Shown here: piece after piece, positions 1 to 9,191 of the stretch
Layout of the letters: each line of letters begins with the position of its first letter
Position numbering within the stretch: the first letter of the stretch is position 1
Assembly (NCBI RefSeq): GCF_001937195.1
Contig: NZ_MSDO01000011.1
Location: forward strand, 62,001-126,000
Direction: 5' to 3'
DNA: 64,000 nucleotides
Source of the DNA: Salinicola socius
GTDB lineage: Bacteria; Pseudomonadota; Gammaproteobacteria; Pseudomonadales; Halomonadaceae
Program-made: the position numbers and the translations under genes
The notes under the pieces: generated by a model
The model's database searches: none
Told to the model about the DNA's origin: nothing
What the model saw: only the letters and a program-made list of their open reading frames with translations

Positions 1-42
1 ATATCGTTTACCATACGATCAGGTTTCATTCGGGAAGAAGCG

Positions 43-1434
43 ATGCGCAGACAACTGACACATGAAGTTCAGAACCTGATCGACCGCGGGCGGGATCGTC
101 AGCTGCGCCTGGCGGTCACCGGCCTGTCGCGTGCCGGCAAGACGGCGTTCTTGACCTCGCTGGTCAATCAGCTGCGTCATGCGGGTATCGACGCCCGTCT
201 CGATCTGCTCAAGTCCGCCCGCGACGAGCGTCTGCTGGGCGCCCAGCGAGTCTCGCAACCCGATCTCGGCATCCCGCGTTTTCCCTACGATGAAGCCATG
301 ACTTCGCTCGGGTCGACACCGCCGCGCTGGCCGGAGCCGACCCGCGGCATCAGCGAGCTGCGCCTGCAGCTACGCTACAAGACGCGGCGCGTGCGTGGAT
401 TATTGGGCGATACCGCGACGCTGACGCTGGATCTGATCGACTACCCCGGTGAATGGCTGCTGGACCTGCCGCTGCTGGAACACGATTTCCTCAGCTGGAG
501 TGCAGCCCAGCTTGCCAGCATGGGCCCGGAACGTCGGCAGTATGCCGAGACCTGGCAAAAATCCGTCGCCGAACATTCAGCCGACGAAACGGTGGATGAG
601 TCGCGTCTGGCCGAACTCGCCGAGCGCTACGCCGTCTCCTTGCGCCAAGCGCGAGAGGCCGGATTCTCTCATCTGCAACCGGGCCGCTTTCTGTTGCCAG
701 GCGATCTGCAGGGGGCGCCGGTGCTGCAGTTCTTTCCGCTACCCGGCGTCGGCGAAAGTGACCGCCAGAGACTGGAATCGCTGCCCGCCTCCAGCCTTTA
801 CCAGACACTGAAGACGCGTTTCCGCTTCTACCAGCAGCATGTGGTCAAACCCTTCTATCGCGACTATTTTCGCCGCTTCGATCGCCAGATCGTGCTGGTC
901 GACGTACTCGGCGCGCTCAACGCCGGGCCGGAGCGCTTCGAGGATCTGTCGCGGGCGCTCGCGACCTTGATGCGAAGCTTCGACTACGGCAAGCGCAGTC
1001 TGCTGAACCGGCTGTTCTCGCCGCGCATCGATCGCCTGGCGATAGCCGCCACCAAGGCGGACCACGTCACGCCGGACCAGCACGCCAATCTGGTCACGCT
1101 GCTCGAATCGCTGCTAGCCGACCCGATCAAGGATCTGCGCTATGCCGATGTCCCGGTACGCGCTTTTTCGCTGGCCTCGATCCGAGCCACCGAACCGCGT
1201 GAAGTCGACAACGACGGCAAGCGCCAGCCGGCACTGCGTGGCCATGGTCTCGACGGAGAGCCACTGCTGGTCTATCCCGGCGACGTCCCGGCCAAGCTGC
1301 CGGAGCCGACGTTCTGGCAACGCCAGGGGTTCGCTTTCACGGGTTTCCGACCGCCGCCGTCAACAGCGGCCGCGCTGCCCCATATCCGTATGGATGCCGC
1401 CATGGAATGGCTGATAGGAGACAAACTGCGATGA
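43..1434 (+). CDS. ycjX: YcjX-family P-loop protein (DUF463)
   Basis: Predicted nucleotide-binding protein of the YcjX family, 463 aa, usual length for the family. The P-loop GLSRAGKT lies at residues 27-34, close to the N-terminus as expected. The start is the ATG preceded by GGGAAG about 8 bases upstream. The family is linked to envelope and heat stress (ycjXF accompany psp genes in enterics), but the biochemical role is not established; here no psp genes are adjacent. It overlaps the downstream ycjF-like gene by an ATGA junction, so the two are translationally coupled. Family identity is confident from the P-loop and the partner gene; function is inference. Confidence 0.9.
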   Translation: MRRQLTHEVQNLIDRGRDRQLRLAVTGLSRAGKTAFLTSLVNQLRHAGIDARLDLLKSARDERLLGAQRVSQPDLGIPRFPYDEAMTSLGSTPPRWPEPTRGISELRLQLRYKTRRVRGLLGDTATLTLDLIDYPGEWLLDLPLLEHDFLSWSAAQLASMGPERRQYAETWQKSVAEHSADETVDESRLAELAERYAVSLRQAREAGFSHLQPGRFLLPGDLQGAPVLQFFPLPGVGESDRQRLESLPASSLYQTLKTRFRFYQQHVVKPFYRDYFRRFDRQIVLVDVLGALNAGPERFEDLSRALATLMRSFDYGKRSLLNRLFSPRIDRLAIAATKADHVTPDQHANLVTLLESLLADPIKDLRYADVPVRAFSLASIRATEPREVDNDGKRQPALRGHGLDGEPLLVYPGDVPAKLPEPTFWQRQGFAFTGFRPPPSTAAALPHIRMDAAMEWLIGDKLR

Positions 1435-2471
1435 GCGATCCACGCCCCGGACAACGCTTCGCCTTCGACGAGCCGCCGACGCCAGCCGACGACACCTCGC
1501 TCCACGGCGCCCAGGTCTACCTGCCCACTCAGGCCAGCGATCCGTATACCGCAGCCGACGACCAGGAATCACCCGCTCTCGACGCCGCCGTCAAACCACC
1601 GCGCAAACGGCGCTGGGGGTTGATGGCGATCGTGGGTGCCACGCTGGGCCTGGGCACGATCGAGGCGGTGCAGTCGCTTTACACTTCGGCTCTTGGCGGT
1701 GACTGGCTCTCAGGCGCCTGGAGCATGGTTGCGCTACTCGCAGTGGGGCTGGGCGCCAAGGCGCTATGCGGCGAACTGTGGCGGCTGCGCAAGCTGCGCC
1801 GGCATGCACGCCTGCGTCAGCAACTGGACGACGAGTGGGTCGACGACACGACGGATGCGCACAAGGACCCTGCTGCACTGGCCGATGAGCTCCGCAGCCA
1901 GATGGGGCTTTCCAAGGATCATCCGCACTGGCAATCCTTCCTGCATGCCCACGAGGCACACCACACCGCGCAGGAGACACGCGAACTGATCGCGTATCAC
2001 ATTCTCAACCCCCGCGATCAGGCGGCACGGCGACTGGTGACCCGGATGTCCAGCGAGACCGCCGTCATGGTGGCCGTCAGCCCGTTGACACTGGTGGACA
2101 TGCTGCTGATGGCGTGGCGCAACATCGCCATGCTCGATCGGATTGCCGCGCTTTACGGATTGCAGCTCGGCTATGCCAGCCGTCTGCGGCTTTTCAGGGA
2201 AGTACTGCGCAACATGGCGTTTGCGGGCGCCAGCGAAATGATCAGCGACGCCGGCATGGATCTGCTGTCGATGAACCTGGCCGCCAAGCTATCCACGCGC
2301 GCGGGGCAGGGTCTGGGCGCCGGGTTGCTGACGGCACGCCTGGGCCTTCGCGCCATGCGCACCACCCGGCCGATCGCCTTCGCGCGCGACGAACAGCCGC
2401 GTCTCGCCGATCTTCGGCGCGAAGTGTGGCAGCAGCTACGCAGACTGGACGATGGCTCGAAAGCGGAGTGA
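1431..2471 (+). CDS. ycjF: YcjF-like membrane protein (TIGR01620/DUF697)
   Basis: Inner-membrane protein of about 346 aa that pairs with YcjX. I chose the ATG in the ATGA overlap with ycjX because AGGAG sits 10 bases upstream; an in-frame upstream ATG at 1407 lacks this signal. The N-terminal ~60 residues are charged and probably disordered. Two hydrophobic segments follow (around GLMAIVGATLGLGTIEAV and SMVALLAVGLGAKAL), then a soluble C-terminal domain. The role is unknown beyond association with stress-responsive ycjX. A short inverted repeat (GCTTTCG/CGAAAGC, 2492-2507) lies between its end and the converging phosphatase gene. Confidence 0.85.
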   Translation: MSDPRPGQRFAFDEPPTPADDTSLHGAQVYLPTQASDPYTAADDQESPALDAAVKPPRKRRWGLMAIVGATLGLGTIEAVQSLYTSALGGDWLSGAWSMVALLAVGLGAKALCGELWRLRKLRRHARLRQQLDDEWVDDTTDAHKDPAALADELRSQMGLSKDHPHWQSFLHAHEAHHTAQETRELIAYHILNPRDQAARRLVTRMSSETAVMVAVSPLTLVDMLLMAWRNIAMLDRIAALYGLQLGYASRLRLFREVLRNMAFAGASEMISDAGMDLLSMNLAAKLSTRAGQGLGAGLLTARLGLRAMRTTRPIAFARDEQPRLADLRREVWQQLRRLDDGSKAE

Positions 2472-2514
2472 GGCGATACCTTTCCGACGAGCTTTCGGGC
2501 GAAAGCGCCGTCCG

Positions 2515-3315
2515 TCAGTCGAGGACGAAAAACTGGCGTAGCGCACGCGCCACCGCCGATTCGTGATGGGCGCCGATGGTCCTGGCCCGAGGCAGTTGAT
2601 CGATGACCTCGGGGTGCGCGTTGGAGACGACATAGGCGTTGCCCGCCAGCGTCAGCATCTCGATATCGTTGAAGTTGTCACCGAAGGCCAGTGCCCGCTC
2701 GATGGGGATGTCGAGCGCCTTCAGAGCGCGGCTCAACGCAGTCGCCTTGTTCACGCCCCGATACATGATCTCGAGCGAGTTGGCTGCAGAGTAGGTGATG
2801 TGCAGCATTTCCCCATGACGTTCGCGCAGGATGCGCTCCAACGGCTCCAGCAGTGCCGGCTCACCGATGTAGAGCACCTTGCCGACGTGCTCGTGTTCCA
2901 GGTGCTGCATGTCATCGACCTGATAGGTAAACCCCGACATCGCGTGAAGCGGCAGCAGCTCCGGCGCTTCGGCATCGATCAGCCACCGATCCTGGGTGTA
3001 GAGGTTGAGCCTGACCGTTGGCGGACGCGGCATGTCCACCAGCGCCTGAACCAGCGCGGTCGGCACCAACGTTTCATTGACGAGCCGATCCTCGGAATCG
3101 TGGAGGTGGGCGCCGTTGCTACTGATGATCCAGGCCGGGATCTCCAACTGACGCCGAATGGCCGCGATATCGTGGTAGTGGCGCCCGGAGGCCAGCACGA
3201 TCACCTGCCCCTGGGCGGACAGCGTGCGCAGCGTGTCCCGGGTCAAGGCGTCGACGCGGTGCTCGGCATTCAACAGGGTGTTATCGAGATCGCTGGCGAT
3301 CAGGTACTGGGACAT
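2515..3315 (-). CDS. Cof-type HAD phosphatase
   Basis: Soluble HAD-superfamily phosphatase, 266 aa, class IIB (Cof/YbiV-like), acting on sugar phosphates or similar small phosphate esters; the substrate cannot be read from sequence. Motif I DLDNTLLN is at residues 9-16 with catalytic Asp9 and Asp11; motif IV GDNFND is near the C-terminus. The open frame extends 36 codons further upstream, but the start at MSQYLIASDLDN has AAGGA 6-7 bases upstream and matches the family N-terminus, so the longer form is rejected. It lies just beyond the nag operon on the same strand, separated by 277 bases holding a short tandem repeat, and is probably transcribed separately. Confidence 0.88.
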   Translation of the reverse strand: MSQYLIASDLDNTLLNAEHRVDALTRDTLRTLSAQGQVIVLASGRHYHDIAAIRRQLEIPAWIISSNGAHLHDSEDRLVNETLVPTALVQALVDMPRPPTVRLNLYTQDRWLIDAEAPELLPLHAMSGFTYQVDDMQHLEHEHVGKVLYIGEPALLEPLERILRERHGEMLHITYSAANSLEIMYRGVNKATALSRALKALDIPIERALAFGDNFNDIEMLTLAGNAYVVSNAHPEVIDQLPRARTIGAHHESAVARALRQFFVLD

Positions 3316-3592
3316 GAAGTCTTCCTTGGGGAACGGCATCGAACTCTTTGTCATGCGCCCTTCGCGACGAGCCCTTCGCGACGAACCGGTTGCGACGAAC
3401 TCGTGGCAGTGGGCTCTGGGCAACGAACGCTGGGCGGGAGACGCGCCGTGACGAACGCCTCACGGCCAGTTTACAGCCTGGAACCTTCGACCGCCTGTTG
3501 AGCGCATGGACGTTCAGTGTCACGGGCGGGGCAACGGGCGTCAATCGCCCGCTGACCCGACAGACCATCCGGTGCTGGCACCCGCGGCCGAC
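3316..3592. other. Intergenic region between phosphatase gene and nagE
   Basis: About 277 bases without a convincing gene. It holds the upstream region of the Cof-type phosphatase gene and the 3' flank of nagE. The one clear structure is the 14-bp tandem repeat at 3357-3398. I see no strong sigma70 promoter or terminator. Confidence 0.5.
3357..3398. repeat. 14-bp tandem repeat, three copies
   Basis: GCCCTTCGCGACGA occurs twice in immediate tandem, followed by a diverged third copy ACCGGTTGCGACGA. It lies 40-80 bases upstream of the Cof phosphatase start codon. No function known. Confidence 0.75.
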
Positions 3593-5269
3593 TCAAGCCT
3601 TGAGACTATTGGCGACCGCACCAGCCTGACGCCCCATCACCAGGTGCACGACGCCTTGCCCGACTTCCTGGATGCCGGCGGCTCCCAGTCCCTGCAGCGC
3701 GGCGTCGTCCATCTGCCCCCGATCCTTCAGCTCCAGCCGTAACCGGGTCGTCGCCACGGCGGCGACGTTGCGAAGATTTTCCGCACCGCCCAGTGCCGCC
3801 AGCCACGCATGACGTGAGGCGTCATCGAGCGTGGCCTCGGTGAGGGCCGCATCGCTCTCGGTCGCGGCCGGGACCGTCAGCGTCTTGCCCTGATCGCGGA
3901 CCGCCGCTCGAATATCGTCTGCGACGGCATCGGCGATCGGGCCCAGAATCACCTGCAGGCCACCGCCGCGCAGATGCAGAACGCCCCTGGCGCCGAGCGC
4001 CTTGAGCGACGGCTCGTCAATGGCGGCATCGTCCTGCATCACCAGCCGCAAGCGCGTGGTGCAGGCGCCGATGCTGACCAGATTGGTCGCCCCGCCGAGT
4101 GCCGTCACGAAGGCGGGCCCGCGCTCGCCGGGGTCGTGGCTGACGGTTGCCGTTGCCGCTTCCGGTTCGCGACCCGGCGTCGGCAGATCGAAGCGGACGA
4201 TCGCCCAACGGAAGATGCCGTAATAGAGCGCGAAATAGCAGAGCCCTACCGGGATCATCATCCAGCCGTTGGTCGAGAGACCGTAGGAGAGCGCGTAGTC
4301 GAACGCCCCGGCCGAGAAGGTGAAACCCAGTTTGACGTCGAGCATGTTCATCAACGCCATCGAGATGCCGGTGAGAACCGCATGCATCGCATACAGGGCG
4401 GGTGCCAGGAACATGAACGAAAACTCGATCGGCTCGGTAACGCCGGTCAAAAACGCGGTCAACGCCAGTGACAGCAGCAGGCCGCCGACCTGCGCACGGC
4501 GAGACCTGGCGGCCGTGTGGTACATCGCCAGTGCGGCCGCCGGCAGACCGAACATCATCACCGGGAAGAAGCCGGCCATGAAACTGCCGGCCGTCGGGTC
4601 GCCGGCAAAGAAGCGATTGAGATCGCCCGTGGCGCCGTCGTAGCTACCGAACACGAACCACACGAAGCTGTTGAGCACGTGATGCAGCCCGGTCACGATG
4701 AGGACTCGGTTGAGCACGCCGTAGACGAACAGGCCGAGATCACCGGCATCGATCAGCCACTGACCCAGTTGATCGATGCCCTGCTGGATCGGCGGCCAGA
4801 TCAGACCGAATATACCCCCGAGCACCACGGCGGAGAGCCCGGTGACGATGGGAATGAAACGGCGTCCGCCGAAGAAGGCCAGATAGTCCGGCAGCTTGAT
4901 CGACTTGTAACGGTTGTAGAGCAATCCGGCCACGCTGCCGATGATGATGCCCGAGAGCACCCCCATGTTGATGTCGGGATTCAGCGTTTCCAGCACTGCC
5001 GTGAGCACCAGATAGCCGATCACCCCGGCCAGACCGGCAGCGCCGTTGTCGTCGTCGGCAAAGCCGACCGCCACGCCGATGGCAAAGATCAGCGCCAGGT
5101 TGGAAAAAATCGCGTTGCCCGCGTTGGCGATGAAGGCGATATCGAGCAGATCGGGCTGGCCCATGCGCAGCAATAGCCCGGCCACCGGCAGCACTGCGAT
5201 GGGCAACATCAGCGAACGGCCGAGTTTCTGAAGACCGGCCATCAGCCGGGAACCGAAGGTCGTGGTCAT
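3593..5269 (-). CDS. nagE: PTS N-acetylglucosamine transporter EIICB with extra EIIB-like domain
   Basis: Membrane permease of the phosphotransferase system that imports and phosphorylates N-acetylglucosamine, 558 aa. Residues 1-360 form the multi-spanning EIIC domain with the conserved GVTEPIEF segment near 276-283. Residues ~385-460 are an EIIB domain with the phosphorylated cysteine in GACTTRLR (Cys403). Residues ~485-558 are a second EIIB-like domain in which the matching segment reads AVATTRLR, so the cysteine is Ala506. There is no EIIA domain; EIIA is supplied by NagF upstream. The start MTTTFGSRL has GGAG at good spacing and lies 10 bases after the nagF stop. Last gene of the nag operon; specificity is inferred from the operon. 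Confidence 0.92.
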   Translation of the reverse strand: MTTTFGSRLMAGLQKLGRSLMLPIAVLPVAGLLLRMGQPDLLDIAFIANAGNAIFSNLALIFAIGVAVGFADDDNGAAGLAGVIGYLVLTAVLETLNPDINMGVLSGIIIGSVAGLLYNRYKSIKLPDYLAFFGGRRFIPIVTGLSAVVLGGIFGLIWPPIQQGIDQLGQWLIDAGDLGLFVYGVLNRVLIVTGLHHVLNSFVWFVFGSYDGATGDLNRFFAGDPTAGSFMAGFFPVMMFGLPAAALAMYHTAARSRRAQVGGLLLSLALTAFLTGVTEPIEFSFMFLAPALYAMHAVLTGISMALMNMLDVKLGFTFSAGAFDYALSYGLSTNGWMMIPVGLCYFALYYGIFRWAIVRFDLPTPGREPEAATATVSHDPGERGPAFVTALGGATNLVSIGACTTRLRLVMQDDAAIDEPSLKALGARGVLHLRGGGLQVILGPIADAVADDIRAAVRDQGKTLTVPAATESDAALTEATLDDASRHAWLAALGGAENLRNVAAVATTRLRLELKDRGQMDDAALQGLGAAGIQEVGQGVVHLVMGRQAGAVANSLKA

Positions 5270-5279
5270 GACGCGCTCC

Positions 5280-8066
5280 TCAAGATCTTGTTGTCGTATG
5301 GCTGGCGTCGGGATCCGCTGAGCCGGTGCCGGGTTTTGCCTCGCCGGGACTCGAATGCGCTGCTTCGACGCGCTGGCCGCTTGCACCCGTCACGCCATCG
5401 TCACCTGCCGGCGCTTCTTCCAGCAGGCTTCCCGACAGCTCCTGCAGCGCCTGTCTCACGGCAGCGGCGTCGGCCAACGCGAGCAGCGACGGGAGTCGTG
5501 CGGCCAGCGCGCCGGCATCCAGCCGACGCAGGCCCGCCTTGACCGCGGCGATACGCCCGGGTTCGACGGAGAGCTCGTCGACGCCCATGGCCGCGAGCAG
5601 AGCGCCCGCCAGCGGGTCCCCCGCCGCCGCACCGCACACGGCAACCGGACACTGACCGGAAGCGCCGTCGAGACACGAGGCGATGAGCCGCAGCACGCCG
5701 GGATGGAGAACGTCGCTGCGCAGCGCCAGCGACGCCACCTCTCGGTCCATCGCCAGCGCGTACTGGGTCAGATCGTTGGTACCGATGGAAAGGAAATCGG
5801 CTTCGCGCGCGAGATCGTCGGCACACAGCGCAGCCGTCGGCACCTCGATCATCACGCCCAGCGCCGGCAACCGCTCGATACCCAGGCTGGCCGCCCGGGA
5901 CGCGAGTCGTTGCCGCACCCAACGCAGCTCGCCCACATCGGCAACCATCGGCACCATCAGTCGCAGCGCCGTCAGACCATCTTCGCAGAGCGGCAGATCG
6001 CGCCCGGCTTCGAGCAGCGCATCGAGCTGGGTCTCGAACAGCGCCGGCTGCGTCTGCCACAGCCTCACGCCCCGCTCTCCCAGCGCCGGGTTGGGCGTCG
6101 CCGGTAACCGCAGATAGGGAAGCTGCTTGTCGGCACCGATATCCAGCAGGCGGACGACCACCGGCTTGCCGTCCATCGCCTCGACGGCGGCGCGATACTC
6201 GGCCTGCTGTTCGGCGAGCGTCGGCGCCGTCTGCCGCTCCAGAAACAGGAACTCACTGCGCATCAGCCCCACACCGTCGGCGCCCGACCGTGCCGCCGAC
6301 CGCGCTTCCGCACGGGTGGCGATATTCGCCGCGACGTGAAGCCGGCGTCCGTCTAGCGTCGTTACGGGCTCGAAGGCCGCTGCGCGCTCCGACTCGGTCT
6401 GTCGCCGCTGCCTGACCTGCTCGGCATCGATCGCCGCCAGACGCTGCGCGTCGGGCGCGAGCTCGAGTACACCGTGACGGCCGTCGCCACGACTATCGAG
6501 ACAGGCGTTGTCGCTTCTGGCTTCCAGCAGCCCGTCGCCCATGGCCACCAGGCATGGCAATCCCCGTGCTCGCGCCAGAATCGACACGTGGGAGGTCAAT
6601 CCACCGGAGGCCAGACATAGCCCGGCAATCCGATCCGCCACCGCAACGAACTGCGAAGGGGTGAGCTCGCGGGCGACCAGAATCGCGCCGTCGAGACCCG
6701 AGATGATAGCCGCCGCCTCGGTGGCGAAGAGCTGCATGACCTGACGCTGCAGATCGCGAAGGTCATCGGCCCGCGCCGCCAGCAGCGCATTGTCGCCATC
6801 ACGCAGGCGTTGAATCTCGCGCTCCAGCGCCAGGAACCAGGCGCGTCCGGCGCTGCGCCCGTTATCAATTTCCGCTTCGGCCGCCCCGCGTAGATCGGGA
6901 TCGTCCAGCCAGGCGCGGTGCGCCTCGAAGATTTCCGCCTCGGCCTGCTGTCCGCCTGCCTGGGCGGCCTGCATCGCCTGGACCAGCGTCGTGTCGACGT
7001 CCCGCAACGCCGACGTCAGCGCCTCGCGCTCCTGCTCGGTGTCGGCGGCGCTATCGGGCACCGGAGGCAATGCCATCTCGTAGCGAACCAAGGGCCCCAC
7101 CACCAATCCCGCACTCGCGACCAGGCCGGTCAAGCCGCCGCCGCCGGACGTCCGTGACGCCTGCCGCTGACCCTCGGCCTGCGATTGCGGTGGTACATCA
7201 CGCTGCGTGGCATCCGCTTCGGCGGTTTCCAGCAGCGTCGTTGCCGCATCGACCGCTGCCTGGGCGCTCGAACCCCGAGCGACAACCCGAACGCGATCCC
7301 CCTGAACCAGGCCCAGATTGAGCAGTGCGCTGAGGCTGGCAGCGCTGGCCTTGGCGTTATCGTTATCGTTGTCGTTGTCGTTGCCAATGTCGATGTCGAT
7401 CTCGGCGGACTGGTCCTCGCCGGTCCGAATCAGCGTCAGTTCCACCGCGTGCTGCCGGGCGATGGCTCGCAGCCGCGCCGCCGGACGGGCGTGCAGGCCA
7501 CTGGCACTGGCGATCACGGCTTCACCGCTGGCGAATTCTCCGTTCGCCGACGCCTCGCTGCCCGCGTCATCGAGCCCGGCAGTCGCCACGGCGGCGGAGG
7601 TCGCCTGCCACTGCAGCAGATCCTCGCCCATCTCGACGATCGTGCCCGGTGCGACCAGCGCCTCGAGCGTGGTGTCTGGTCCGTTGGTGAGCACGATGGG
7701 GGTGACCAGCGCCTTGGCACGTTGCGCCAGGCGATCGGCATCGAACCGGCATAGCGGGTCACCGGCAGAGACCCGCTCCCCGGTCGCGACCAGCAGCTCG
7801 AACCCATCGCCATCGAGATCGACGGTATCGAGGCCGATATGCAGCAGCCATTCATGGTTGGCATCGTCTCGCAGCGTGATCGCGTGCGCGGTTCTTGCGC
7901 ACTGAATGATCTCTCCGTTGCAGGGCGCATGCAGCGTCTCCCCCAACGGATCGATGGCGATGCCTGGCCCCATGGCGCCTTCGGCGAAGACAGGGTCAGG
8001 CACTTCTGTCAGCGGAACCACTACCCCGCGCATCGGGGCCCTGAGAAACCGTAATGTGGATGACAT
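5280..8066 (-). CDS. nagF: PTS multiphosphoryl protein EIIA-HPr-EI
   Basis: Fusion of the cytoplasmic PTS proteins, 928 aa, which takes phosphate from phosphoenolpyruvate and passes it to NagE. The domains are EIIA(Glc-type) at residues 1-160 with His76 in LLHIGLDTV, HPr at ~182-285 with His192 in GLHARPA, and enzyme I from ~310 to 880 with His493 in GGLTSHVSI. The start MSSTLRFLRAPM has GGGAG upstream; a longer open frame of 30 codons is rejected. The HPr domain contains an Asn-Asp repeat (residues 229-237) not found in ordinary HPr. The gene order matches the Pseudomonas aeruginosa nag locus, from which the symbol is taken. Confidence 0.93.
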   Translation of the reverse strand: MSSTLRFLRAPMRGVVVPLTEVPDPVFAEGAMGPGIAIDPLGETLHAPCNGEIIQCARTAHAITLRDDANHEWLLHIGLDTVDLDGDGFELLVATGERVSAGDPLCRFDADRLAQRAKALVTPIVLTNGPDTTLEALVAPGTIVEMGEDLLQWQATSAAVATAGLDDAGSEASANGEFASGEAVIASASGLHARPAARLRAIARQHAVELTLIRTGEDQSAEIDIDIGNDNDNDNDNAKASAASLSALLNLGLVQGDRVRVVARGSSAQAAVDAATTLLETAEADATQRDVPPQSQAEGQRQASRTSGGGGLTGLVASAGLVVGPLVRYEMALPPVPDSAADTEQEREALTSALRDVDTTLVQAMQAAQAGGQQAEAEIFEAHRAWLDDPDLRGAAEAEIDNGRSAGRAWFLALEREIQRLRDGDNALLAARADDLRDLQRQVMQLFATEAAAIISGLDGAILVARELTPSQFVAVADRIAGLCLASGGLTSHVSILARARGLPCLVAMGDGLLEARSDNACLDSRGDGRHGVLELAPDAQRLAAIDAEQVRQRRQTESERAAAFEPVTTLDGRRLHVAANIATRAEARSAARSGADGVGLMRSEFLFLERQTAPTLAEQQAEYRAAVEAMDGKPVVVRLLDIGADKQLPYLRLPATPNPALGERGVRLWQTQPALFETQLDALLEAGRDLPLCEDGLTALRLMVPMVADVGELRWVRQRLASRAASLGIERLPALGVMIEVPTAALCADDLAREADFLSIGTNDLTQYALAMDREVASLALRSDVLHPGVLRLIASCLDGASGQCPVAVCGAAAGDPLAGALLAAMGVDELSVEPGRIAAVKAGLRRLDAGALAARLPSLLALADAAAVRQALQELSGSLLEEAPAGDDGVTGASGQRVEAAHSSPGEAKPGTGSADPDASHTTTRS
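7355..7384. repeat. Hexanucleotide microsatellite inside nagF
   Basis: Five tandem copies of CGTTRY (CGTTAT twice, CGTTGT twice, CGTTGC once) that encode alternating Asn-Asp on the minus strand within the HPr domain. It is directly followed by a shorter GATGTC repeat coding Ile-Asp. Six-base units keep the reading frame when copy number changes. Confidence 0.9.
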
Positions 8067-8171
8067 GAAGACTCCCGGCTTGTTGTTGTTCCACTCCTGC
8101 TCCGGTCCGGCATGCGCCGAATTCCGGACACCTGGTCGCGCGACCCGCGACCGCAAGATAGCGTCGGCGAT

Positions 8172-9191
8172 TCAGAGCGTACGGGTCACCTTCTGCAGGT
8201 GACGCGGCCGATCCGGATCGCCACCTCGGGCCACGGCCAGCCTGGCGGCCATCACGTAGAAGCTCTGGATCACCGACAGCGGCTGCAGGTCGTCGTGACC
8301 GGCGTCGATCAGCGGCAGCTGGCGCGCGCCGACACTATCGTCGGCAGCCAGCAGCACCCTGGCGCCGATACTCTCCAGCCAGACGGCCAGCTCCAGCAGC
8401 CCGGCCTGATCCGGCCCCGGCGGCGCGAACACCAGCACCGGATAGCCCGGCCCGATCAGCGCCATCGGGCCATGACGAACTTCGGCGGCACTGAACGGCT
8501 CGGCCTGGATGGCGCAGGTTTCCTTGAACTTGAGCGCCGCCTCCTGGGCCACGGCGAGTCCTGCACCCCGGCCGATCACCAGCAGCCGGTCGACATCGAT
8601 CAGCGCGTCCACCGCCGGCTGCCAATCCAGCCGCGCCGCGGCTTCCAGTGTCGGCGGCAATGCTTCCAGCGCCGTCAGCAGTGTTTCGTCCTCGGCCCAG
8701 GCGCCGATCAGATGCGCACAGGCGGCCAGAGTGGCGAGATAGCTCTTGGTCGCCGCGACGCTTTTTTCGACGCCCGCCTGCAGCGCGATCTCGCACTCGG
8801 AGGCCTGCCCCAGCGGCGAATCCGGCGTATTGACCAGTGCCACGCTACGGGCACCGCCAACGATCAGTGCCTTCTGCGTCGCAACCAGATCGGGGCTGGC
8901 GCCAGACTGCGAGATGGCCACCGCCAATTGCCCCCGGACCCGCCAGGGCGCGTTGGCGACAGTGGTCAATGACGGCGGCACCGACGCCATCGGCAAGCCG
9001 AGATGTTTCATCCCCAGATAGGCGAAGTAGGCGGCGGCGTGGTCGGAGCTGCCCCGCGCCACCGTCAGCGCGCCACGCAGATCCGACTCGCGCAGCGTCC
9101 TGCCAAGCCCGGCGAGGTGGGCGGCATTGGCCTGCCATTGCGCCCGCAGGCATCCGGGCGCGCTCTGCGCCTCTTCCAGCATCAGTGACAT
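8172..9191 (-). CDS. nagB: SIS-domain glucosamine-6-phosphate deaminase (NagB-II type)
   Basis: Cytoplasmic two-SIS-domain enzyme, 339 aa, related to the isomerase half of GlmS. It most likely converts glucosamine 6-phosphate to fructose 6-phosphate and ammonia. SIS motifs visible: RGSSDHAA at residues 46-53 and SQSGASPD at 94-101 in the first domain, and EVRHGPMALI in the second. No glutaminase domain is present, which separates it from biosynthetic GlmS. The start forms an ATGA overlap with the nagA stop. The open frame continues far upstream through nagA, but that part is a shadow. Deamination rather than another aldose-ketose isomerase role is inferred from the operon. Confidence 0.88.
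   Translation of the reverse strand: MSLMLEEAQSAPGCLRAQWQANAAHLAGLGRTLRESDLRGALTVARGSSDHAAAYFAYLGMKHLGLPMASVPPSLTTVANAPWRVRGQLAVAISQSGASPDLVATQKALIVGGARSVALVNTPDSPLGQASECEIALQAGVEKSVAATKSYLATLAACAHLIGAWAEDETLLTALEALPPTLEAAARLDWQPAVDALIDVDRLLVIGRGAGLAVAQEAALKFKETCAIQAEPFSAAEVRHGPMALIGPGYPVLVFAPPGPDQAGLLELAVWLESIGARVLLAADDSVGARQLPLIDAGHDDLQPLSVIQSFYVMAARLAVARGGDPDRPRHLQKVTRTL

Noticed and set aside
7355-7384. CRISPR-like or phage repeat
   Set aside because: Units are six bases, inside a coding frame, with no spacers.
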